DNA of 64,000 nt from Prinia subflava (lineage: Eukaryota; Chordata; Aves; Passeriformes; Cisticolidae). Shown here one piece after another: positions 1 through 10,770 of this stretch; the stretch's first letter is position 1, and every line of letters begins with the position of its first letter. The notes under the pieces are model-generated. The model saw only the letters and a list, made by a program, of their open reading frames with translations, did not search any database and was not told the DNA's origin. The stretch spans positions 1 to 64,000 of the forward strand of contig NW_026961106.1 of assembly GCF_021018805.1 (NCBI RefSeq). The letters are read 5' to 3'. The position numbers and the translations under genes are program-made.

Positions 1-204
1 GATTTCTCCCAGATGCAAGATGCCACATTTTGGAACTCGGGCTGCTTTTAGAGTGCCAAATGTCTCCCACAATCTGACACCAGGAACATGGCCAGGTGAG
101 TTTAGTTTCCCATGGAAAAGCACCACCGTTCTTGTCCACCACCCTCATCCGGCCACCTCGGCTTCAGCCTGCAAAAATGCCGTGATATTCAAGATTTCTC
201 CCAG
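1..204 (+). other. Exon-like unit in each monomer: 3' splice-site-like and 5' splice-site-like motifs (example copy)
   Basis: In the first monomer a pyrimidine-rich ATTTCTCCCAG ends at 12 and CAG|GTGAGT spans 93-101, matching the general vertebrate 5' splice-site consensus. The segment between them is 83 bases (13-95), and the following segment to the next AG is 109 bases (96-204). A possible branch-point A lies about 19 bases before the AG, in CGTGATATT, but matches the branch consensus only loosely. The pair recurs in nearly every copy. Whether the array is transcribed or spliced cannot be seen here; this is a motif match, and chance or descent from an old exon are both possible. Confidence 0.35.
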
Positions 205-2111
205 ATGCAAGATGCCACATTTTGGAACTCGGGCTGCTTTTGGAGTGCCAAATGTCTCCCACAATCTGACACCAGGAACATGGCCAGGTGAATTTTGTTT
301 CCCATGGAAAAGGGCCACCGTTCGTGTCCACCACCCTCATCAGGCCACCTCGGTTTCAGCCTACAAAAATGCCGTGATATTCAAGATTTCTCCCAGATGC
401 AAGATGCCACATTTTGGAACTCAGGCTGCTTTTGGAGCGCCAAATGTCTCCCACAATCTGACACCAGGAACATGGCCAGGTGAGTTTAGTTTCCCATGGA
501 AAAGCACCACCGTTCGTGTCCACTACCCTCATCCGGCCACCTCGGCTTCAGCCTGCAAAAATGCCGTGGGATTCAAGATTTCTCCCAGATGCAAGATGCC
601 ACATTTTGGAACTCGGGCTGATTTTGGAGTGCTAAATGTCTCCCACAATCTGACACCAGGAACATGGCCAGGTGAGTTTAGTTTCCATGGAAAAGGGCCA
701 CCGTTCGTGTCCACCACCCTCATCCGGCCACCTCGGCTTCAGCCTGCAAAAATGCCGTGATATTCAAGATTTCTCCCAGATGCAAGATGCCACATTTTGG
801 AACTCGGGCTGCTTTTGGAGTGCCAAATGTCTCCCACAATCTGACACCAGGAACATGGCCAGGTGAGTTTAGTTTCCCATGGAAAAGCACCACCGTTCGT
901 GTCCACCACCCTCATCCGGCCACCTCGGCTTCAGCCTGCAAAAATGCCGTGATATTCAAGATTTCTCCCAGATGCAAGATGCCACATTTTGGAACTCGGG
1001 CTGATTTTGGAGTGCTAAATGTCTCCCAAAATCTGACACCAGGAACATGGGCAGGTGAGTTTAGTTTCCCATGGAAAAGGGCCACCGTTCGTGTCCACCA
1101 CCCTCATCCGGCCACCTCGGCTTCAGCCTGCAAAAATGCCGTGATATTCAAGATTTCTCCCAGATGCAAGATGCCACATTTTGGAACTCGGGCTGCTTTT
1201 GGAGTGCCAAATGTCTCCCACAATCTGACACCAGGAACATGGCCAGGTGAGTTTAGTTTCCCATGGAAAAGGGCCACCGTTCGTGTCCACCACCCTCATT
1301 TGGCCACCTCGGCTTCAGCCTGCAAAAATGCTGTGATATTCAAGATTTCTCCCAGATGCAAGATGCCACATTTTGGAACTCGGGCTGCTTTTGGAGTGCC
1401 AAATGTCTCCCACAATCTGACACCAGGAACATGGCCAGGTGAGTTTAGTTTCCCATGGAAAAGGGCCACCGTTCGTGTCCACCACCCTCATCCGGCCACC
1501 TCGGCTTCAGCCTGCAAAAATGCCGTGATATTCAAGATTTCTCCCAGATGCAAGATGCCACATTTTGGAACTCGGGCTGCTTTTGGAGTGCCAAATGTCT
1601 CCCACAATCTGACACCAGGAACATGGCCAGGTGAGTTTAGTTTCCCATGGAAAAGGGCCACCGTTCGTGTCCACCACCTTCATCTGGCCACCTCGGCTTC
1701 GGCCTGCAAAAAAGCCGTGGCGTTCAAGATTTCTCCCAGATGCAAGATGCCACATTTTGGAACTCGGGCTGCTTTTGGAGTGCCAAATGTCTCCCACAAT
1801 CTGACACCAGGAACATGGCCAGGTGAGTTTAGTTTCCCATGAAAAAGGGCCACCGTTCGTGTCCACCACCCTCATCCGGCCACCTCGGCTTCAGCCTGCA
1901 AAAATGCCGTGATATTCAAGATTTCTCCCAGATGCAAGATGCCACATTTTGGAACTCGGGCTGCTTTTGGAGTGCCAAATGTCTCCCACAATCTGACACC
2001 AGGAACATGGCCAGGTGAGTTTAGTTTCCCATGGAAAAGGGCCACCGTTCGTGTCCACCACCCTCATCCGGCCACCTCGGCTTCAGCCTGCAAAAATGCC
2101 GTGATATTCAA
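1..2111 (+). repeat. 11-monomer HOR, copy 1
   Basis: Eleven monomers whose variant order is repeated in the next 2.1 kb. In the order seen, the markers include a TTTTAGAGTG monomer with TCTTGTCC, a GAATTTTG monomer, a GGAGCGCC monomer with CACTACCC, a GATTTTGGAGTGCTAAA monomer, an ATGGGCAGG monomer, a CATTTGGCC monomer, a CTTCATCTGG monomer and a CCCATGAAAA monomer. It is one base shorter than 11 x 192 because TTTCCCATGG has become TTTCCATGG at about 682-690. Confidence 0.9.
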
Positions 2112-4223
2112 GATTTCTCCCAGATGCAAGATGCCACATTTTGGAACTCGGGCTGCTTTTAGAGTGCCAAATGTCTCCCACAATCTGACACCAGGAACAT
2201 GGCCAGGTGAGTTTAGTTTCCCATGGAAAAGCACCACCGTTCTTGTCCACCACCCTCATCCGGCCACCTCGGCTTCAGCCTGCAAAAATGCCGTGATATT
2301 CAAGATTTCTCCCAGATGCAAGATGCCACATTTTGGAACTCGGGCTGCTTTTGGAGTGCCAAATGTCTCCCACAATCTGACACCAGGAACATGGCCAGGT
2401 GAATTTTGTTTCCCATGGAAAAGGGCCACCGTTCGTGTCCACCACCCTCATCAGGCCACCTCGGTTTCAGCCTACAAAAATGCCGTGATATTCAAGATTT
2501 CTCCCAGATGCAAGATGCCACATTTTGGAACTCAGGCTGCTTTTGGAGCGCCAAATGTCTCCCACAATCTGACACCAGGAACATGGCCAGGTGAGTTTAG
2601 TTTCCCATGGAAAAGCACCACCGTTCGTGTCCACTACCCTCATCCGGCCACCTCGGCTTCAGCCTGCAAAAATGCCGTGGGATTCAAGATTTCTCCCAGA
2701 TGCAAGATGCCACATTTTGGAACTCGGGCTGATTTTGGAGTGCTAAATGTCTCCCACAATCTGACACCAGGAACATGGCCAGGTGAGTTTAGTTTCCCAT
2801 GGAAAAGGGCCACCGTTCGTGTCCACCACCCTCATCCGGCCACCTCGGCTTCAGCCTGCAAAAATGCCGTGATATTCAAGATTTCTCCCAGATGCAAGAT
2901 GCCACATTTTGGAACTCGGGCTGCTTTTGGAGTGCCAAATGTCTCCCACAATCTGACACCAGGAACATGGCCAGGTGAGTTTAGTTTCCCATGGAAAAGC
3001 ACCACCGTTCGTGTCCACCACCCTCATCCGGCCACCTCGGCTTCAGCCTGCAAAAATGCCGTGATATTCAAGATTTCTCCCAGATGCAAGATGCCACATT
3101 TTGGAACTCGGGCTGATTTTGGAGTGCTAAATGTCTCCCAAAATCTGACACCAGGAACATGGGCAGGTGAGTTTAGTTTCCCATGGAAAAGGGCCACCGT
3201 TCGTGTCCACCACCCTCATCCGGCCACCTCGGCTTCAGCCTGCAAAAATGCCGTGATATTCAAGATTTCTCCCAGATGCAAGATGCCACATTTTGGAACT
3301 CGGGCTGCTTTTGGAGTGCCAAATGTCTCCCACAATCTGACACCAGGAACATGGCCAGGTGAGTTTAGTTTCCCATGGAAAAGGGCCACCGTTCGTGTCC
3401 ACCACCCTCATTTGGCCACCTCGGCTTCAGCCTGCAAAAATGCTGTGATATTCAAGATTTCTCCCAGATGCAAGATGCCACATTTTGGAACTCGGGCTGC
3501 TTTTGGAGTGCCAAATGTCTCCCACAATCTGACACCAGGAACATGGCCAGGTGAGTTTAGTTTCCCATGGAAAAGGGCCACCGTTCGTGTCCACCACCCT
3601 CATCCGGCCACCTCGGCTTCAGCCTGCAAAAATGCCGTGATATTCAAGATTTCTCCCAGATGCAAGATGCCACATTTTGGAACTCGGGCTGCTTTTGGAG
3701 TGCCAAATGTCTCCCACAATCTGACACCAGGAACATGGCCAGGTGAGTTTAGTTTCCCATGGAAAAGGGCCACCGTTCGTGTCCACCACCTTCATCTGGC
3801 CACCTCGGCTTCGGCCTGCAAAAAAGCCGTGGCGTTCAAGATTTCTCCCAGATGCAAGATGCCACATTTTGGAACTCGGGCTGCTTTTGGAGTGCCAAAT
3901 GTCTCCCACAATCTGACACCAGGAACATGGCCAGGTGAGTTTAGTTTCCCATGAAAAAGGGCCACCGTTCGTGTCCACCACCCTCATCCGGCCACCTCGG
4001 CTTCAGCCTGCAAAAATGCCGTGATATTCAAGATTTCTCCCAGATGCAAGATGCCACATTTTGGAACTCGGGCTGCTTTTGGAGTGCCAAATGTCTCCCA
4101 CAATCTGACACCAGGAACATGGCCAGGTGAGTTTAGTTTCCCATGGAAAAGGGCCACCGTTCGTTTCCACCACCCTCATCCGGCCACCTCCGCTTCAGCC
4201 TGCAAAACTGCCGTGATATTCAA
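2112..4223 (+). repeat. 11-monomer HOR, copy 2
   Basis: This repeats the marker order of 1-2111 at a spacing of 2112 bases once the single missing base is allowed for. By eye the two are identical over ten monomers except for that base. They part in the eleventh monomer near 4165, where copy 2 has CGTTTCC, CTCCGCTTC and AAACTGCC variants that belong to the next unit. The end of this copy is therefore a switch point rather than a clean unit boundary. Confidence 0.88.
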
Positions 4224-6546
4224 GATTTCTCCCAGATGCAAGATGCCACATTTTGGAACTCGGGCTGCTTTTGGAGTGCCAAATGTCTCCCACAATCTGA
4301 CACCAGGAACATGGCCAGGTGAGTTTAGTTTCCCATGGAAAAGGGCCACCGTTCGTGTCCACCACGGTCATCAGGCCACCTCGGCTTCAGCCTGCAAAAA
4401 TGCCGTGATATTCAAGATTTCTCCCAGATGCAAGATGCCACATTTTGGAACTCGGGCTGCTTTTTGAGTGCCAAATGTCTCCCACAATCTGACACCAGGA
4501 ACATGGCCAGGTGAGTTTAGTTTCCCATGGAAAAGGGCCACCGTTCGTGTCCACCACCCTCATCCAGCCACCTCGGCTTTGGCCTGCAAAATTGCCGTGG
4601 CAATCAAGATTTCTCCCAGATGCAAGATGCCACATTTTGGAACTCGGGCTGCTTTTGGAGTGCCAAATGTCTCCCACAATCTGACACCAGGAACATGGCC
4701 AGGTGAGTTTAGTTTCCCATGGAAAAGCACCACCGTTCGTGTCCACTACCCTCATCCGGCCTTCTCGGCTTCAGCCTGCAAAAATGCCGTGATATTCAAG
4801 ATTTCTCCCAGATGCAAGATGCCACATTTTGGAACTCAGGCTGCTTTTGGAGTGCCAAATGTCTCCCACAATCTGACACCAGGAACATGGCCAGGTGAGT
4901 TTAGTTTCCCATGGAAAAGCACCACCGTTCGTGTCCACCACCCTCATCCGGCCACCTCGGCTTCGGCCTGCAAAAATGCCGTGGGATTCAAGATTTCTCC
5001 CAGATGCAAGATGCCACATTTTGGAACTCGGGCTGATTTTGGAGTGCCAAATGTCTCCCACAATCTGACACCAGGAACATGGCCAGGTGAGTTTAGTTTC
5101 CCATGGAAAAGGGCCACCGTTCGTGTCCACCACCCTCATCCGGCCACCTCGGCTTCAGCCTGCAAAAATGCCGTGATATTCAAGATTTCTCCCAGATGCA
5201 AGATGCCACATTTTGGAACTCAGGCTGCTTTTGGAGTGCCAAATGTCTCCCACAATCTGACACCAGGAACATGGCCAGGTGAGTTTAGTTTCCCATGGAA
5301 AAGGGCCACCGTTCGTGTCCACCACGGTCATCAGGCCACCTCGGCTTCAGCCTGCAAAAATGCCGTGATATTCAAGATTTCTCCCAGATGCAAGATGCCA
5401 CATTTTGGAACTCGGGCTGCTTTTGGAGTGCCAAATGTCTCCCACAATCTGACACCAGGAACATGGCCAGGTGAGTTTAGTTTCCCATGGAAAAGCACCA
5501 CCGTTCGTGTCCACCACCCTCATCCGGCCACCTCGGCTTCAGCCTGCAAAAATGCTGTGATATTCAAGATTTCTCCCAGATGCAAGATGCCACATTTTGG
5601 AACTCGGGCTGATTTTGGAGTGCTAAATGTCTCCCAAAATCTGACACCAGGAACATGGGCAGGTGAGTTTAGTTTCCCATGGAAAAGGGCCACCGTTCGT
5701 GTCCACCACCCTCATCCGGCCACCTCGGCTTCAGCCTGCAAAAATGCCGTGATATTCAAGATTTCTCCCAGATGCAAGATGCCACATTTTGGAACTCGGG
5801 CTGCTTTTGGAGTGCCAAATGTCTCCCACAATCTGACACCAGGAACATGGCCAGGTGAGTTTAGTTTCCCATGGAAAAGGGCCACCATTCGTGTCCACCA
5901 CCCTCATTTGGCCACCTCGGCTTCAGCCTGCAAAAATGCCGTGATATTCAAGATTTCTCCCAGATGCAAGATGCCACATTTTGGAACTCGGGCTGCTTTT
6001 GGAGTGCCAAATGTCTCCCACAATCTGACACCAGGAACATGGCCAGGTGAGTTTAGTTTCCCATGGAAAAGGGCCACCGTTCGTGTCCACCACCCTCATC
6101 CGGCCACCTCGGCTTCAGCCTGCAAAAATGCCGTGATATTCAAGATTTCTCCCAGATGCAAGATGCCACATTTTGGAACTCGGGCTGCTTTTGGAGTGCC
6201 AAATGTCTCCCACAATCTGACACCAGGAACATGGCCAGGTGAGTTTAGTTTCCCATGGAAAAGGGCCACCGTTCGTGTCCACCACCTTCATCTGGCCACC
6301 TCGGCTTCGGCCTGCAAAAAAGCCGTGGCGTTCAAGATTTCTCCCAGATGCAAGATGCCACATTTTGGAACTCGGGCTGCTTTTGGAGTGCCAAATGTCT
6401 CCCACAATCTGACACCAGGAACATGGCCAGGTGAGTTTAGTTTCCCATGAAAAAGGGCCACCGTTCGTGTCCACCACCCTCATCCGGCCACCTCGGCTTC
6501 AGCCTGCAAAAATGCCGTGATATTCAAGATTTCTCCCAGATGCAAG
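4051..6546 (+). repeat. 13-monomer HOR, full copy
   Basis: The unit starts with the CGTTTCC monomer, followed by the CACGGTCATCAGG monomer and a TTTTTGAGTG stop monomer that also carries GCCTGCAAAATTGCCGTGGCAATC-type changes. Its second half (ATGGGCAGG, CATTTGGCC, CTTCATCTGG, CCCATGAAAA) matches the second half of the 11-monomer unit. The same start string returns 2496 bases (13 x 192) later at 6547. It appears to be the 11-monomer unit with its first part replaced and lengthened. Confidence 0.82.
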
Positions 6547-9500
6547 ATGCCACATTTTGGAACTCGGGCTGCTTTTGGAGTGCCAAATGTCTCCCACAAT
6601 CTGACACCAGGAACATGGCCAGGTGAGTTTAGTTTCCCATGGAAAAGGGCCACCGTTCGTTTCCACCACCCTCATCCGGCCACCTCCGCTTCAGCCTGCA
6701 AAAATGCCGTGATATTCAAGATTTCTCCCAGATGCAAGATGCCACATTTTGGAACTCGGGCTGCTTTTGGAGTGCCAAACGTCTCCCACAATCTGACACC
6801 AGGAACATGGCCAGGTGAGTTTAGTTTCCCATGGAAAAGGGCCACCGTTCGTGTCCACCACGGTCATCAGGCCACCTCGGCTTCAGCCTGCAAAAATGCC
6901 GTGATATTCAAGATTTCTCCCAGATGCAAGATGCCACATTTTGGAACTCGGGCTGCTTTTTGAGTGCCAAATGTCTCCCACAATCTGACACCAGGAACAT
7001 GGCCAGGTGAGTTTAGTTTCCCATGGAAAAGGGCCACCGTTCGTGTCCACCACCCTCATCCAGCCACCTCGGCTTTGGCCTGCAAAATTGCCGTGGCAAT
7101 CAAGATTTCTCCCAGATGCAAGATGCCACATTTTGGAACTCGGGCTGCTTTTGGAGTGCCAAATGTCTCCCACAATCTGACACCAGGAACATGGCCAGGT
7201 GAGTTTAGTTTCCCATGGAAAAGGGCCACCGTTCGTGTCCACCACCCTCATCCGGCCTTCTCGGCTTCAGCCTGCAAAAATGCCGTGATATTCAAGATTT
7301 CTCCCAGATGCAAGATGCCACATTTTGGAACTCGGGCTGCTTTTGGAGTGCCAAATGTCTCCCACAATCTGACACCAGGAACATGGCCAGGTGAATTTAG
7401 TTTCCCATGGAAAAGCACCACCGTTCGTGTCCACCACCCTCATCCGGCCACCTCGGCTTCAGCCTGCAAAAATGCCGTGGCATTCAAGATTTCTCCCAGA
7501 TGCAAGATGCCACATTTTGGAACTCAGGCTGCTTTTGGAGTGCCAAATGTCTCCCACAATCTGACACCAGGAACATGGCCAGGTGAGTTTAGTTTCCCAT
7601 GGAAAAGGGCCACCGTTCGTGTCCACCACCCTCATCCGGCCACTTCGGCTTCAGCCTGCAAAAATGCCGTGATATTCAAGATTTCTCCCACATGCAAGAT
7701 GCCACATTTTGGAACTCGGGCTGCTTTTGGAGTGCCAAATGTCTCCCACAATCTGACACCAGGAACATGGCCAGGTGAGTTTAGTTTCCCATGGAAAAGG
7801 GCCACCGTTCGTGTCCACCACCCTCATCCGGACACCTCGGCTTCAGCCTGCAAAAATGCCGTGATATTCAAGATTTCTCCCAGATGCAAGATGCCACATT
7901 TTGGAACTCGGGCTGCTTTTGGAGTGCCAAATGTCTCCCACAATCTGACACCAGGAACATGGCCAGGTGAGTTTAGTTTCCCATGGAAAAGCACCACCAT
8001 TCGAGTCCACCACCCTCATCCGGCCACCTCGGCTTCAGCCTGCAAAAATGCCGTGATATTCAAGATTTCTCCCAGATGCAAGATGCCACATTTTGGAACT
8101 CGAGCTGCTTTTGGAGTGCCAAATGTCTCCCACAATCTGACACCAGGAACATGGCCAGGTGAGTTTAGTTTCCCATGGAAAAGGGCCACCGTTCGTGTCC
8201 ACCACCCTCATCCGGCCACCTCGGCTTCGGCCTGCAAAAATGCCGTGGCATTCAAGATTTCTCCCAGATGCAAGATGCCACATTTTGGAACTCGAGCTGC
8301 TTTTGGAGTGCTAAATGTCTCCCACAATCTGACACCAGGAACATGGCCAGGTGAGTTTAGTCTCCCATGGAAAAGCACCACCGTTCGTGTCCACCACCCT
8401 CATCCGGCCACCTCGGCTTCAGCCTGCAAAAATGCCGTGATATTCAAGATTTCTCCCAGATGCAAGATGCCACATTTTGGAACTCGGGCTGCTTTTGGAG
8501 TGCCAAATGTCTCCCACAATCTGACACCAGGAACATGGCCAGGTGAGTTTAGTTTCCCATGGAAAAGGGCCACCGTTCGTGTCCACCACCCTCATCCGGC
8601 CACCTCGGCTTCAGCCTGCAAAAATGCCGTGATATTCAAGATTTCTCCCAGATGCAAGATGCCACATTTTGGAACTCGGGCTGCTTTTAGAGTGCCAAAT
8701 GTCTCCCACAATCTGACACCAGGAACATGGCCAGGTGAGTTTAGTTTCCCATGGAAAAGCACCACCGTTCTTGTCCACCACCCTCATCCGGCCACCTCGG
8801 CTTCAGCCTGCAAAAATGCCGTGATATTCAAGATTTCTCCCAGATGCAAGATGCCACATTTTGGAACTCGGGCTGCTTTTGGAGTGCCAAATGTCTCCCA
8901 CAATCTGACACCAGGAACATGGCCAGGTGAATTTTGTTTCCCATAGAAAAGGGCCACCGTTCGTGTCCACCACGGTCATCAGGCCACCTCGGTTTCAGCC
9001 TACAAAAATGCCGTGATATTCAAGATTTCTCCCAGATGCAAGATGCCACATTTTGGAACTCAGGCTGCTTTTGGAGCGCCAAATGTCTCCCACAATCTGA
9101 CACCAGGAACATGGCCAGGTGAGTTTAGTTTCCCATGGAAAAGCACCACCGTTCGTGTCCACCACCCTCATCCGGCCACCTCGGCTTCGGCCTGCAAAAA
9201 TGCCGTGGGATTCAAGATTTCTCCCAGATGCAAGATGCCACATTTTGGAACTCGGGCTGATTTTGGAGTGCTAAATGTCTCCCACAATCTGACACCAGGA
9301 ACATGGCCAGGTGAGTTTAGTTTCCCATGGAAAAGGGCCACCGTTCGTGTCCACCACCCTCATCCGGCCACCTCGGCTTCAGCCTGCAAAAATGCCGTGA
9401 TATTCAAGATTTCTCCCAGATGCAAGATGCCACATTTTGGAACTCAGGCTGCTTTTGGAGTGCCAAATGTCTCCCACAATCTGACACCAGGAACATGGCC

Positions 9501-10770
9501 AGGTGAGTTTAGTTTCTCATGGAAAAGGGCCACCGTTCGTGTCCACCACGGTCATCAGGCCACCTCGGCTTCAGCCTGCAAAAATGCCGTGATATTCAAG
9601 ATTTCTCCCAGATGCAAGATGCCACATTTTGGAACTCGGGCTGCTTTTGGAGTGCCAAATGTCTCCCACAATCTGACACCAGGAACATGGCCAGGTGAGT
9701 TTAGTTTCCCATGGAAAAGCACCACCGTTCGTGTCCACCACCCTCATCCGGCCACCTCGGCTTCAGCCTGCAAAAATGCTGTGATATTCAAGATTTCTCC
9801 CAGATGCAAGATGCCACATTTTGGAACTCGGGCTGATTTTGGAGTGCTAAATGTCTCCCAAAATCTGACACCAGGAACATGGGCAGGTGAGTTTAGTTTC
9901 CCATGGAAAAGGGCCACCGTTCGTGTCCACCACCCTCATCCGGCCACCTCGGCTTCAGCCTGCAAAAATGCCGTGATATTCAAGATTTCTCCCAGATGCA
10001 AGATGCCACATTTTGGAACTCGGGCTGCTTTTGGAGTGCCAAATGTCTCCCACAATCTGACACCAGGAACATGGCCAGGTGAGTTTAGTTTCCCATGGAA
10101 AAGGGCCACCGTTCGTGTCCACCACCCTCATTTGGCCACCTCGGCTTCAGCCTGCAAAAATGCTGTGATATTCAAGATTTCTCCCAGATGCAAGATGCCA
10201 CATTTTGGAACTCGGGCTGCTTTTGGAGTGCCAAATGTCTCCCACAATCTGACACCAGGAACATGGCCAGGTGAGTTTAGTTTCCCATGGAAAAGGGCCA
10301 CCGTTCGTGTCCACCACCCTCATCCGGCCACCTCGGCTTCAGCCTGCAAAAATGCCGTGATATTCAAGATTTCTCCCAGATGCAAGATGCCACATTTTGG
10401 AACTCGGGCTGCTTTTGGAGTGCCAAATGTCTCCCACAATCTGACACCAGGAACATGGCCAGGTGAGTTTAGTTTCCCATGGAAAAGGGCCACCGTTCGT
10501 GTCCACCACCTTCATCTGGCCACCTCGGCTTCGGCCTGCAAAAAAGCCGTGGCGTTCAAGATTTCTCCCAGATGCAAGATGCCACATTTTGGAACTCGGG
10601 CTGCTTTTGGAGTGCCAAATGTCTCCCACAATCTGACACCAGGAACATGGCCAGGTGAGTTTAGTTTCCCATGGAAAAGGGCCACCGTTCGTGTCCACCA
10701 CCCTCATCCGGCCACCTCGGCTTCAGCCTGCAAAAATGCCGTGATATTCAAGATTTCTCCCAGATGCAAG
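6547..10770 (+). repeat. 22-monomer HOR, copy 1
   Basis: Begins with the same CGTTTCC / CACGGTCATCAGG / TTTTTGAGTG trio as the 13-monomer unit, then adds about nine monomers before rejoining the ATGGGCAGG-to-CTTCATCTGG tail. The trio returns at 10771, exactly 4224 bases (22 x 192) later. A private stop is present at 8944-8946, where CCCATGG has become CCCATAG. The monomer after the CTTCATCTGG one here has CCATGG, not the CCATGA seen in the three earlier units. Confidence 0.82.

Noticed and set aside
129..145. CENP-B box at GTTCGTGTCCACCACCC
   Set aside because: TTCG is present, but the required A and CGGG do not follow at the right spacing.
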